Of a DNA stretch of 64,000 nucleotides, positions 1 through 12,111 are shown piece after piece. This stretch comes from Carnegiea gigantea. Lineage: Eukaryota > Streptophyta > Magnoliopsida > Caryophyllales > Cactaceae. The notes beneath the pieces are model-generated. The model saw only the letters and a program-made list of their open reading frames with translations. It was not told the origin of the DNA and searched no databases. The position numbers and the translations under genes were made by a program. Location of the stretch: the NCBI GenBank assembly GCA_029747015.1, contig JAKOGI010000082.1, positions 83,501 to 147,500 on the forward strand. Reading direction: 5' to 3'. Within the stretch, counting starts at the first letter, position 1. Every line of letters starts with the position of its first letter.

Positions 1-128
1 ACTAACTTCAACCCAATTCCACCTACTTCAACTCAATTCAACAAAAAATACCAACTTTTCTATTTCAACCTACTTCAATCAACTTTATTTTTTTACCAAC
101 CCCGTTTACTAATGAAAAGAGCATGCCC
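1..128. mobile_element. Right end of a Tourist-like MITE with ACCTACTTCAA-type core
   Basis: The first 128 bases repeat short variants of CCTACTTCAAC and finish with GAAAAGAGCATGCCC followed by TAA. The same core and the same kind of end occur in full elements at 18753-18950 and 19258-19463, which are flanked by TTA. The left end lies outside the window. Assignment to the PIF/Harbinger (Tourist) group is inferred from the 3-bp TTA/TAA flanks. Confidence 0.5.
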
Positions 129-153
129 TAAATGCAAATAATACCAACTCTAA

Positions 154-516
154 GGCTCCGTTTGGACTTTAAAAAATTTGGTGAAAATAAAAAAATTTAA
201 GAAAGTTACTTTTTTTCTTGTGTTTGGTTTAGAGAAAATCACAAAGAAAAAAATATAGAGGAAAGTTAGGTGAAAAAATTGTTAGAAACAAGTGATAAAT
301 TTTTAGTTTGAGTAAAGTTCCCAACCTCCTTCAACTTCACATTGCTTAGATGATGTCAACATGATTCAAGTAGTTCATCAACATTCACATTGCTTATATT
401 TTTTTCCTGAATCCAAACAAGAAAAAAAAAACTCATTTTCTTTCTACTTTTTTTCCTTCACATTTCTTTCCTTCAACTTTTCCTTTCCCCAAATTTTCTA
501 AAGAACAAACGAAACC
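154..516. mobile_element. Tourist-like MITE, 363 bp, TAA target duplication
   Basis: The element starts GGCTCCGTTTGGACTTT and ends AAGAACAAACGAAACC, and both sides are flanked by TAA (151-153 and 517-519). The imperfect terminal inverted repeats and 3-bp duplication fit PIF/Harbinger MITEs. The interior is AT-rich and has no coding potential. Confidence 0.55.
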
Positions 517-519
517 TAA

Positions 520-968
520 AGGTGCTGAATAAAAATAATACAAACTTATTTACTAGCCACAATAATTATTAACAAGCGCATGCTTACATTAAGTACCCTA
601 AAAATTGGTAAAGTTGATATTATTTTTGTTCATAACCCCCAAAATTCGTATTATTCATGTCCAATATTTCCACAAAAATATTTTTCAGCATTCCTAAACC
701 AACTTTAATTTATTCCCAAAAAAGGAAAATTGGAAAGGACAAATTCAGAGACAGTAGAACAGTTTTACAGCCATAGCCATAGCCATAGCCATAGGGTTCG
801 GACTTGACCTTGACTTCGTCTAATCTCTCCCATTCTCTCTTTTCCAAAACATCCATATATATGTAAATATATAACCAATGCAATTGATGACTATGTGATT
901 TCATATACGTTCTCATTCATCACAAGGCAATAACAAACTACAGAGAGAGACAGGGAGGAGATCGAGAG
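520..968 (+). promoter_or_regulatory. Upstream region of USP gene 1
   Basis: AT-rich region in front of the USP gene. It contains four perfect tandem copies of CCATAG at 771-794 and a TATA-like stretch (CATATATATGTAAATATATA) around 853-873. That is about 100 bp before the ATG, a plausible core promoter spacing. The leader just before the ATG is purine-rich (GAGAGAGACAGGGAGGAG). The role of the hexanucleotide repeat is unknown. Confidence 0.4.
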
Positions 969-3154
969 ATGGGAGACAGGAGAGTGGGAGTAGCAGTGGA
1001 TTTCTCGGATTGTAGTAAGAAAGCGTTGAGATGGGCAATGGATAATATCCTTCGTAAGGGCGATCATCTCATCCTTGTCTCTGTTCAAATCCATGCTAAT
1101 TATGAGGCTGGTGAAATGCAACTTTGGGAAGCCACTGGCTCTCGTACGTCACTCTCTTTCTCTCCCCCCCACCCGACCCGTTTGCCAACCCTAATTATGT
1201 CTACTTTAGAGTTTCGCAATATCTAATGAGGATCATTAATTTTTCCGAATGTTCGTTTTGTAAGTTTTATAGAGTTTTATAAATCTACGCTAAAAACTAC
1301 TTGAAACGTTTTTATCCGGTCCATGATATGAATGTGTCGCTAGATTTTCGTGAGACAAATAATTTTTCTGAAGATACAATATCATTATCCCTTGTATGTA
1401 CAAGACATATTTTGATATATATTGGCCGTAGCTTGTTGAATCTGAAGATCTAACATTTGGGTTTTCATTCTCACTTCCTACAAAAAAATAGCTTTAATCC
1501 CGCATGGTGAGTTCAAGGACCCTGCTACTATGAAGAAGTATGGTGTAATGCCAGATGCAGAGACACTTAAGCTGGTTGAAGATGCTGCTAAGGTTAATGA
1601 GGTACGTGCATTATGTACAATTTTCACTTAGTTATGGCCCCGTCTACGTACTTTCGAGCATTAACTAGTTCAGCTGGTAAAGTTATTGCAGTTTGATTGG
1701 TATTGATTGTAAATCTCGGCTCTAGTTTTGTCTTCTATTTTTACACGGTTGTTTTATTGATTGTGAGTCTACTGATAGGCTTGTATTGACTAGTTTTTAT
1801 CGGGCTTATCAATAATTAAGAGAAAAAATTTATCTTTAACTAGCATGTTCTTTTTTGACATGGATAGAGAGCGTGTATGAGTTGTATTCAAGGATTTCAA
1901 TGTTGAATTTCACTTCACAGGTCATCCCGCTCTTGAAAATCTTATGGGGTGATCCTCGTGAGAAGCTGTGTGAAGCAGTTGACACTATCCCTTTGAGCAG
2001 CCTTATTATTGGGAACAGGGGACTTGGTACAATTAAGAGGTCCGTCAACTCCTTGTTTGCATTTCATGCCTATTTGGCCCTTTAGCATTTTAGTCTTCTT
2101 TAAAGTCTTCATCCAGTCGTACTTTGTAGAGACTTTTTTTTTCATAAAAGTTATTCAAGATAGATTGCTAAATACGTCAATCGGTCATAGATTAAATTCG
2201 ATATCATTAAATTTGAAGCCATGTTTGAATCTCGTGCTTGTGTGTATGATGGTTCATGACATTCTTTCGTCTGTCTAGCTTGACTTGAGCTTAGCAAATT
2301 GATCTTTTGGGTTTGGCATTTGGCATGTTAATTGTGCGTCAAGCTATATTCGACCGGACCGAAGAGTACTTAGCCGGATGGTCAAGTGTCGCCTTTTCGA
2401 TGCTCTCCACCTGGATTCGACTCGGAAGATATGCATATGTTGTGCTTTGTGCTCGACTTTGCGGTTGGGCTTGGTTCCTGGGCTTTGGTATCCAAAATTG
2501 ATTCCCCCAGGGGTCTAATGGGTTGGACATGTATGTTTACCCATGTAAAAAAAAGGGTTAGATTCAAACGAAACCAAATTTGTTTTAGGATAGTTTTTAA
2601 TATGATAAGTCTGTCTTCAAATTATAAGCAATATCAGGAGGGAAAATTTTGCACACAACTTGAGTCAAACCAAGTCACCCTATATCAAGTGTTAGCTTAG
2701 GTGAGCATTATCCCTCAATTGTAAGAAAAGGAACTTGCAAGCATGGTATGGCTTATGCATTCTTCTTAGATGATGGCATGAACCTTGACATATCATGCCA
2801 TTTACAACCTAACCCTTAACATTTCTCCGTGTTTGTTTACGTTTTCCATAAGGTCAAAGACGTTTCCAAACTACATTCATATGATCTTTGGCCATCCGTC
2901 ATTTTATTTACAATAGGCAGACAGATATAACTACTTAAATGCTAGTCGATGAGAACCGAATCGTTTCATTTCAAACTATTCATATCAGTTTTCACGTGTC
3001 AGGCCAGTTTTTTATAAATGATTTTTGTATTTTAATTTATAAATGAACTAACTAAGGAGGGTGTGGTTGTGTTGGCATTTGCAGGGTACTACTAGGGAGT
3101 GTGAGCAACCATGTGGTGAACAATGCTTCTTGCCCAGTAACTGTTGTGCACTAA
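969..3154 (+). CDS. Universal stress protein A-like protein, gene 1 (4 exons)
   Basis: Small cytosolic USP-domain protein of the nucleotide-binding type, expected to act in stress responses. Predicted exons are 969-1143, 1492-1601, 1921-2039 and 3085-3154, giving 157 aa. All junctions are GT-AG and keep the frame. The N-terminus has the family pattern GVAVDFSDCSKKALRWA. The C-terminal part has WGDPREK and then the ATP-binding signature G-2x-G-9x-G(S), seen as GNRGLGTIKRVLLGS. The protein ends in SCPVTVVH, the usual final beta strand. The ATG is the first in the exon and opens the conserved domain directly. Plant USPs of this class are about 160 aa, so the gene looks complete. Intron 3 is about 1 kb. 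A paralogue with the same exon pattern lies on the other strand at 10122-12111. Family assignment is firm; the exact biological role is not shown by sequence. Confidence 0.9.
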
Positions 3155-5063
3155 TCAATTCAAGTCACTGCCCCTCATTCTCAAGTGGTGCTAATTAAGT
3201 TAATAGGTTGAATAAAGCGCTTAAGCCCATCCTAAACCTATGCATGTGTAATGGGAGAAAATTTTGCTTCTTTTTCCCTTATCACCATGTAAAATTTCCA
3301 ACTTAATAAGATTGTGAAGATATGATTAGAAAAACTACGATTAAAACTTATTAAGTAGATTCATAGTTACGGAAATTACAACTTGTTACTTTTCTTTTCC
3401 ATTATCTTCCTTTATTCTAATAGGAAAGTTTATTTAGGATCCAACACATTCTTTTAATTAGAGATTTTATTCAATTAGCAAGATAAACGACCCCTCCCCC
3501 CCCCCCCCGGGTACAATTTGTAAGGTAGACCCATAATATTTTTTTAATTTTTTTTTATGTCCATCCCCTATTTCAATGACCCCTTTCCAAATAATAGAGT
3601 GCTCTGTGATTTGAACCACTTCCTAGGTCTGATGTCACGTTAATGGGTCTATAGATTCAATACTGCAACATAAGTGTTGCCGCCAAAAGAGTGGAGAAGG
3701 GCGCGGAGGGGGTAGGAAGTGAAAGGCAGGAACCTCCCTCCCCCATTATTGCTCGCAAAAATTCGCTCCCGACACATAGCTCATTCAATAGTGGTTCCAC
3801 ATCCTCTAGCTACAACTTATCAGAACTTACTGACGCTCAACTAACCAATCTAAACTTGAATAACATATCTAACACGAGCCAAAAAAAAAAAAAAAAAAAA
3901 CTAAGCATTGAAGGATTCACCCCTAATTTTTGGGCTTCATAGAACTGTGGAAGGATACTCTCTTGATCTTCGGCTGCATGTAGTTAATAACACAAAAGAC
4001 ACAAGACGCAGATGCACTATTTGCAAAATTTGAAACAAAGCTCAAACGCTATTTGCACATAATTGAGCCCAACTAGACTCAATTAACAGGGAGTATCAGC
4101 TTTCGAGTTTCCAAAATTTCTGGATAAGATACGACGGTAACTGCAACACCCACAGTGTTCAACAGTCAAAACCTTCTCAATAAGACGTAGGGAGATACTG
4201 CTATAGGAGTAAAAAGGTTGTTTCTAATAGACCTACACAAAAGTTCCAAAATGAACTCAAAAACTGAGATGATAGTCTAAGAATGTCAATAGGTCAACTT
4301 CAGATCAGATACATAGGCGTCCAAATCCAATCCAATTAATAATAAGATTTGAAAACAGATAAGAACTCTATCAAATCGGATGCTAAATTTTAATTCAGAT
4401 CGGATTAAATCCGGATACAGTTAAATATAATCTGATTATATATTTTTATTTAATATTAGCACATTTTCTCCTTTCCAATACTGTTTTTGCTCACTTATAA
4501 ATGCAATACCCTTTTCAAGTCAAATACCTTTTCATAGCTGATAATTTCAATATGTTAAAGCAAGAAAGTGTTGGGTATAGAAAGCGCGAAGAGCAAAAGT
4601 GACAGATAGTACCATAGTAGCAGCGCAGCTGAACAAAAAGAGAGGAACATACAGCTTTGATGGACAAAAAGGAGAGATCAACAGGGAGATTAGGAATGGA
4701 GAGGAAAGTGTAGAACGCATATCTTTTTCGGGTTAGGTTATTAGAGTTTTTCTAAAATCCAAAAAAAATGTGAAATTATTAAAAAAGAATGCATTTCTAC
4801 CACTTGCTTCCATAAGAGGAGGAGCTACTATAAGCAGAGGACATCGCAACACAAAGCATGTTTCCAAGCCCCATTCCTTTCTCCAGAAAACCAGTATCAT
4901 GAGAGCACCTCCTACAACAAACCATGCATATGAAACAAGAATGGAGGAAAAACCAGCTAACATACCTTGGCTGCCTCGCATCTCACGCCTTGAAAGTTGA
5001 AACCACCTGCCCATCTGTTACAGTCTCTGTGTTGTGTGTGTGTGTGTGCGTGCGCGCGCGCGC

Positions 5064-5094
<31 letters not shown>

Positions 5095-5384
5095 GTGTTT
5101 ATATCAAAACCTTATGTACGACTCCAACCAAATAAATATTTATTAGCTTCAATGCAGAAGTATATTGCTAAAAGTCGTAGCTGTTAATTGAATCGATCAA
5201 TTTCAACCTTGCAATTCTCGTTACATTGAATGAGACAATGTGCTGCACACATTATTCCGGCCGCTGGTTCACAACTACGCTCAAAATTTTAATGCAACAA
5301 GCAGCCGTATAAGAGATATCACATCAAAAACCACTACCCAATTCTAGCCAGTAGAACTCTTTACAAAGAATGATGTTAGAACTT
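3155..5384. other. Intergenic region between USP gene 1 and PAM16, with simple repeats
   Basis: No gene is supported here. The region holds a C13 run (3496-3508), a long A run near 3882-3900, AT-rich unique sequence and the compound microsatellite at 5032-5094. An open frame at 3691-3942 is Ser/Asn-rich, is interrupted by the A run and matches no family I know. The part nearest PAM16 is probably that gene's 3' UTR. Confidence 0.5.
5032..5094. repeat. Compound microsatellite (TG)n(CG)n(TG)n(AG)n
   Basis: Alternating purine-pyrimidine TG and CG dinucleotides pass into an AG run of about ten units. The CG/TG core is of the type that can adopt Z-DNA. It lies just beyond the 3' end of PAM16. Confidence 0.85.
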
Positions 5385-7649
5385 CTAAGCAACAGTACCC
5401 GGACCTTGGATCTGATGTACAGCCTCCAGACACTCCTTAGCCCTGTGCACCTTCGACTGGAGGTAAAAGCTCCCGTGCTTAGCATTCCTCTCGAACAAAA
5501 CATCATATTTCTGCATGAATGATGAAAAAAGCATATACAATTAAATGATCAATTATGAGAAAGAAAGAAAGAAAGAAAGGAAACCCAGACTAAGAGAAGG
5601 AAAGAAGGGAAACCAGCACTAACTTTCAAAATTTCTTCCCAGGCAGCATTCTCAGTGACTCCAAGAATCTGCCTAGCCTCCTGTTCACTGATGGCTCGAC
5701 TCGCTCTACGGACTGGATTCTGCATGGCTTCTTGAGCGGCACCAGTTTTAGCAGCATCTGCATTCACGCATATCAATATGATGAGAACCAGTAACAGGAC
5801 ATCAGAGGGGTGGCAAAAATCACAAGGCTTGTTAATTACTTTCTCGCATGTGTAGAAAGGGTTTGATGATACCTCCCATAACAAAATAAGCCACCAACAT
5901 ATTTTATGCTACGTAAATACTCTCACACAAACAGTTGGAGCAATCTGAACAACATAATATACAACTTGCAACTAAGATTGAGAATTTGGAACCCTTCCAC
6001 AGTAATATATTTAGCCTTCAGATATTAGAACACAAGAAACTATGCATGAATGAATGCCGAGTGAAACATAAACCAACATAAATCACATAAATTTTGCAGA
6101 AATCAGATCACATTCATCTGCAACTGTAATGTCATGCACAAAGCCAAGCTATACACAGCAGAGTTTATATCATTGTTGAGTTTTGGCAACTCTGTCCTGC
6201 AATTGCACATTTGCTGCCTACTATTATGCATTGGCTATGTATCACCTAGCAAGCCGCTAATTAGAAATAGGATGTTTATGTGTGGATGCCGCAAATACAA
6301 AGCCGGTGCACCAATAACGGATGAAAACAGCAACATAGCACAGACTATGTTGCATGGTTACCAAGATCTGATCAAACATGTAGTGGCCAATGAACAGAAA
6401 TTGGTGTGTGTAAGCTGAAAAAGGTCAGCTTAAGCTCGAGCTCACACAGCTAATGTACTAACCCATTATTGGAAATTCGGGATGGTAGGAACGAATGTGA
6501 ATGGGCAACACACGACTATCACGCCACCTAGTGGCCTTGTTGTCATAGTACAAACTTAAATAAATACAGGGCTTAATATTCCTCATCATTCGTCTCAAAC
6601 AATTCTTAGGTAGAATCTTCATCACCCTCATTTTTCAGCATATGTATTTATTATCACTGCTCATATGTATTTATGATCATTAAGTGAATTTACGAAGGGA
6701 AAGTGGTTTTAGAAATTGCATACGAAGGTCAAAACCACCAGAACAAAGCTGCAAGATATTATGCTTTAGACCCTTCAACATGCTGGTTCTTCGCACATTT
6801 GACGCATAAGAATTGAATGAACTCCTTTACATACCAGAGTGGCATTAGCATGAAAAGATTTAAGTGATCGACAAAATTTCACTAAACAATTGAAAACCAG
6901 TCTTCCTAAGTAACATTGCACTTCTTGCACATCTCCTAGCTCAGGTGCTCTCATAAGAGCTTATAGCAGCTATCCAAACTTCAGGAGAAGAATTGATAAA
7001 AATCACGTAACATTAGAGATTGTTACAAGGTGACGCTTGGAGGACGGAATCATTATCGTTGCCAGTTGCAAATATGCCAAGTGTGACTCAAATGCTTAGC
7101 ATGATCAAAAACCCGCCGCAATACAGCAGCCCATACCCTATGGCTCAGACTAATTCAAACATACTTCCCTTTTCGGACAACCAGAAGGGGGACAATCCAA
7201 CCGCATCCTCATCACCCAAAGACTACTACATAACCTCATTTGGAAGGAAATTACCCTCTTCTCCATTCCAAACCTAAGGAGTGTAACAACCAACATGCTG
7301 AAATTAGAGACAATTGGCACGAAATTAATTGCAATCCCCAACAAAGCAATAAGCAACAATCACGGGAAAATGAACAATCATAGGATAAATAAGAATCAAC
7401 TGGAGAAGCAAATCTAATTATATGAAGGAAAAAAAAGGAAAACGTACTCGCAAGAGCTTGGCGATACGCCTGCGCAAAAGCCCTAACTAAAATCCCAGAA
7501 CCCATCACTAGCACTTGGGCGATTATCCTTGCCGCCTGCATTCAAATCATCGAATCAAGCCAATTGGTAAGCAAACATACCCACGAAAACAACCAAATTT
7601 TCCAATCATAAACCCTAAATTTCGAATTTGATGAAGCTAGAAGTACCAT
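5385..7649 (-). CDS. PAM16: PAM16/TIM16, mitochondrial import motor subunit (4 coding exons)
   Basis: Inner-membrane J-like protein of the presequence translocase motor. In the known family it binds PAM18 and regulates mtHsp70; Arabidopsis MUSE5 is a homologue linked to immunity. Exons on the minus strand are 7649-7647, 7535-7448, 5757-5624 and 5510-5385, giving 116 aa, the family's usual length. Conserved stretches seen are VMGSGILVRAFAQAYRQALA, GAAQEAMQNPVRRASRAIS, EQEARQILGVTENAAWEEIL and GSFYLQSKVHRAKECLEAV. The first coding exon is only the ATG, directly followed by GT. The next exon begins GCGGCAAGG after TGCAG, so the protein begins MAARIIAQ. Reading through instead from the in-frame ATG overlapping the acceptor would give MQAARIIAQ. 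Intron 2 is about 1.7 kb. Identity is secure; the start is the only uncertain point. Confidence 0.92.
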
Positions 7650-8125
7650 TGAGCTAGTCGAATTTGATTCTTCTCAATCCTGCAATCACTCAGAACAAAA
7701 TGCAAGGATTTCGGGGGAATTTGCCGATTCAGAAATTGAAATTGAGCGGGGGAGATTTTATTAGGGTTCTTTCTTTATGCCTTTTCTTTTCTTCCCTCCC
7801 CCCCCCCCCCCCCCAAAAAAAGCGGTTGAAGAACGAATGGACGGATGGGTAAGTCGGCGGCGAAATGTCGCGATTTTGATTTTATTTTTATGTTTTAATT
7901 TAAAATTCCAACGTTTCCTGCAAGAAGCCACTAAAATTATTACTAATTGAGAATCGGCCCACTTTGGTTGATTTTTTTTTGTTTTTTTCTTTTGCTTCTT
8001 TGGATGGAAAATACTTTGGTTGATTGATTCCGCACTCATCCTTATCTCCACCAAAAAGCAAAAGACCAAAAAAAAAACAATTAGTTGATTAATGATCAAT
8101 GGGTAAAACTTAATATACAGACTTA
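7650..8125. other. PAM16 leader/upstream region with C17 run
   Basis: Contains the probable 5' leader and promoter of the minus-strand PAM16 gene, a C17 run followed by A7 (7798-7821) and AT-rich unique sequence. Nothing else is recognised. Confidence 0.4.
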
Positions 8126-8949
8126 GAGTCTGTTCGTTTTTAGCATTTTACATCTGTTACATACTTCAACCTGCTCAGGTAAAACTTAATATAGAGACTT
8201 AGGGCCTATTCGTTTTCAGCATTTTACACCTGCTACCTACTCCAACCTGCTCAAATCTGCTCTCATCTGCTCAAATCTGCTACCTGTTAGTCAAACCTAC
8301 TTCAACCTGCTCAAACCTGCTCTAATCTGCTCCAACTTGTTCTAACCCGCTCCTACCTACTCCAACCTTATCGAGAGAATGTTTGGAGTATCAAAAAACA
8401 CTTGAAATATTTTAAAGGACATAATACTTCAAGTGAGTAGAGAACGACAAATTGATATAATTATATCATGTTGCACAAACATTATAACCATCCCCCAACA
8501 TTGGCTTGCATGATGCGCGAAACAAGCAAGCAATGAATGCATGTAGAGATGCAATAGCTAATATGATTTCAACATCGAAAAACAATAATTACAATATATG
8601 CTAATTTTAGTTATAAAGAAAGATATATGGTTATCATAGACTAACGTTTGGTAATGTATTACGATAATATTTAACTTTTCTGTTATATTATTTTTATAAA
8701 TCTATTATATAGTAATTGTTACAAAAATGTGATGTATTAAACATAAATTATCATCAACAATCATAACATTAAAAGAATCACAACAAAAATGCTTCAAAAC
8801 GCTCCTACTTGCTCCTACCTGCTCCTACCTGCTCATAACCGCTCCTACCTGCTAACTACTAATCAAATATACTCCAAACTGGTTCAACATACTCTTACCT
8901 GCTCTAACCTACTAACGACTCTTTCAAAACATTGAAAACGAACAGACCC
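8126..8949. mobile_element. Tourist-like MITE with long array of CTGCTCAAAC-type repeats
   Basis: Flanked by TTA on both sides (8123-8125 and 8950-8952). It starts GAGTCTGTTCGTTTTTAGC and ends GAAAACGAACAGACCC, which are inverted relative to each other. The interior has many 10-11 bp variants of ACCTGCTCCAA. About 75 bp at the left end are tandemly duplicated, since a second end-like GGGCCTATTCGTTTTCAGC starts near 8201 after another ACTTA. At 824 bp it is larger than its relatives. Confidence 0.6.
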
Positions 8950-8952
8950 TTA

Positions 8953-10121
8953 TTTAGTGGAGTATTTTCATCCACCAAAACGCATTTTAGTAAGATCCAC
9001 ATAGTATTTCAATTTTGCCCCTTCCTTTTCGGCGTACATTCCTTGTCCATTGCCATGTGAGTAGGACCACCTGTCTAGTCCTTCATACGTTCCAAGTTTT
9101 ATTTGTTGTGATTTTTTTATTTTTTATTTTTTTAAAGTATTGTGTAGATGGTTGAAAAAAAAAAAAGGTTCTGTTATGAATCTGTTATGAGTGTGAGTCC
9201 ATGACAATATTTATTGGATAATCCAATTTTGAGTTTTATGAATTGGATAAGTAAAGAAATGTAACTTCTAAGAATAGAACTTTTGCTGATGTGGTAGGGT
9301 GGAGTTCTAAAAAATAGAACTTTTGCTGATGTAGCAGGATCAATAAATACGATTTTTAAGTTCCTAATACTAGATAGGATAGTCGATTGCAACCTATGTT
9401 TCTAGGATAACGTTCTCACTACTCTTAACTGTTTTTCCGTCTTGTACATATCAAAATGTTAACATATTATAGATGTATAGAAAAGGTATCTCTTTTCTTA
9501 TATCTCCTCTATCCTCCCACTTTTATTTGGGGGGGGTTTCCTATTACGATGCTAGTCATATCTATTTTACCATTTAGTACCTCGGCTCTGACCTAGGGGC
9601 ATCTTATCTTCAATTAAATTTGCTTAGATAATAGATTCATTTATATATCAATATCCCAAGTTAATGTAAATTTAAAGTTTGAATTTAATTAAATTATGAC
9701 GATTTTATCAAGATATCATATACTTCTCTAACTAGCTTATTCAGAGTATGCCAAATTTAACTAATTTTATCAAACTTGAAAATATCGATAATAATATTTG
9801 ATGTTATTTTTAAACAAAACTATGATAAATGAGAGATTCACATCGAATATTTATCCTAAAAACAATATTCTTACTTGCCAATGTAAAACGTATAGGCATG
9901 CAAAGTATCTTGTTATCAACATCATAGAAAACATAAATGACAAAACATACCAAATGATCCATCCTAACACCTACTTAGTCCAAATTAAAGACATTTTTAT
10001 TCAAGGCATGAAAAATATACACAACTCCAAATCTTTATAGATACCCCCAAAAAAAAAAAAAAACCATCACAATAATCTTCATTATACCACCATCATAATA
10101 AAAAAAAATTAAAATAAAAAC
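8953..10121. other. Intergenic region downstream of USP gene 2
   Basis: AT-rich, no gene supported. It holds two copies of AATAGAACTTTTGCTGATGT 41 bp apart (9273 and 9314), a G8 run near 9527 and long A/T runs. The last part is probably the 3' UTR of the minus-strand USP gene. Confidence 0.4.
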
Positions 10122-12111
10122 TCAGGCCTTGTGAGCTGTTGCCTCTTTGACAATGGTCACTGGTACATTTGCAGTAGACATGACATAATTAGCCACACTT
10201 CCCATTATTATCCTGCAATTATTTGCCAACAACCTCATAAATATTGCTAATCCACTCATTAATGAGAAAAAAGAAATTAGAACACACAAATATTCACATG
10301 AAAATTCATCAAAATAACATTTTCTTTAATAAAATGAATTCAATATAACTATACAGTGGTTTTTTATTACATGTAAAAAACTACACGAGTAGGCAACTTT
10401 AGTTCCCACTTGTTTGGAAACAAAAACATAATCGTACAACACATACAGAAAGGTTCTGATACCATATGCCCATATATAATCGATCTAATACCTATAAAAC
10501 AAATTGTATCATACTCATCACCACGTTTTTGGTTAATAATTTTTAAAGCATACGAATATATGTACAAGTTCTGTAAGAGGGATGAGATTGTTTTTATCTT
10601 ATTAGGCCACTTTCATAAATCAAATGGCCTTATTTTCCATGGACTCCATATGTTTCTAATTGAAAATAACTTCATAATTGACATATAACAAAACCAAAAA
10701 AAAAAAAAAAAGCTGGTTGAAAGAGTCACTAATCCTTTTGGAAAAAACAGTATATCTTCTCGCAGGTTTGAACATTTTTATAGAAATAATTTTTACAAAA
10801 TAGACCTTTTTTTTGGTATTGATTTTTCTTATATTTACCTATTTTTTATATCCTTTTTTTTTTTGTTGGTGCAATATGATTTCACTTGAGGACTTGAAAA
10901 TGCCCAAATAATGCATCATACATGAGGTAATAATTAATTAGAGTGTGCTATTTGAAGTGGAATGAGAAATAGAAGACTTCTATTAATTGGTTGTTTATTA
11001 GAATTTGTACTATTGAAGAATTCGGATAATGTTAAGTTGGTCGTTACACTTTACTTTTAACATTTAACCAGCTAAGACCCGCGCGTTGTTCTGAGATTAA
11101 GCTTCATCAATATTCAATACTAGAAGAAAGAATAAAAATACCTTTTGATGCCACTGTGTCCCCTGCTTCCCATCACCAATGAGTCCAATTTCAGATCATG
11201 AATGGCTTGAATCAGCTTCTCTCTTGCATCTCCCCAATATATTTTCGCCACAATATTTATCTAAAATTAAAATCAAAACCAAAATCACAAAAAAAAATGA
11301 TATATTTGTCCAATTTCTTCATCCAAATCGCAACCAAAATCTCAAAAAAATAATTTAAAACCCAGAAAATATTGAAAATATTAGACATATAAGAAGCGGG
11401 GGGGGGGGGGGGACCTGTTTTTGACGAGCAGCAGTGTCACACATGTCAAGAACTTCGATATCAATTGGAACATCATACTTCTTCATAACTTCAGGCTCTC
11501 TGAACTCAGACAGGGGAATCAGAGCTGCAAAAATATGATCAATTAAATCAAATCATAACCTAATCAGCATATATATATTACATCAAAAGACCCCAAAAAG
11601 AACATTTTAATTAGATATAATAATAATAACAATAATAACACCACTTAGTGTGAATCCCGTTTGAGCAGGCCTAGGAAGATCATAACATTAAAACCAATTC
11701 AATTTTACCGACCCTTATAGGCAGAGAGACCGATTCGAAAAAACAAAATTCAACAATAGGTAGTATTATCTCTACAAGTATATAGATTGATGCCGAACAT
11801 GACGTTACCCAATATGAAACCTGTCTAAGCAGGTATACCTACAGACACTCTTACCGACCCTTACAGGCAGAGAGGCCGATACGAAAAAAACAAAACGAAG
11901 TTATGAGATACATACAAGAGGAGGAAATGAACGTACGAGAACCAGATTTAGCCCATAGAAGGTGGCGAGATTCATCATGAGTGGGGGGTCTAACATGGAT
12001 GATGTATAAAGTGTCACCCTTATCAGCCAAGTTATCAATAGCCCATTGAAGGGCACGTTTGCTGCTCTTTGAGAAGTCCATTGCTACTCCTATCTTTCTA
12101 TCCTTCACCAT
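10122..12111 (-). CDS. Universal stress protein A-like protein, gene 2 (4 exons)
   Basis: Second USP-domain protein, 164 aa. Exons on the minus strand are 12111-11937, 11524-11415, 11260-11142 and 10212-10122. The first three have exactly the lengths of USP gene 1 (175, 110 and 119 nt) and the same phases, so the two genes are paralogues. Features seen are [20 protein letters not shown] at the N-terminus, WGDAREK, and the ATP-binding signature G-2x-G-9x-G(S) as [15 protein letters not shown], ending VPVTIVK. A C-terminal extension EATAHKA is absent from gene 1. The 5' leader has a (GA)n tract a few bases before the ATG. Exon 2 ends CAG|GTCCCC, so the donor runs straight into a 15-base homopolymer, which is unusual. 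The family call is secure; transcript integrity at that donor is not proven. Confidence 0.9.

Noticed and set aside
3691..3942. 83-codon frame, Ser/Asn-rich
   Set aside because: It is broken by a long A run coding for poly-lysine, has no homologue I recognise and no gene signals.
11142..11260. Suspected 7-bp duplication and frameshift in exon 3 of USP gene 2
   Set aside because: On careful re-reading the exon is 119 nt, equal to its paralogue, and reads [13 protein letters not shown] without interruption. The apparent duplication was a misreading.
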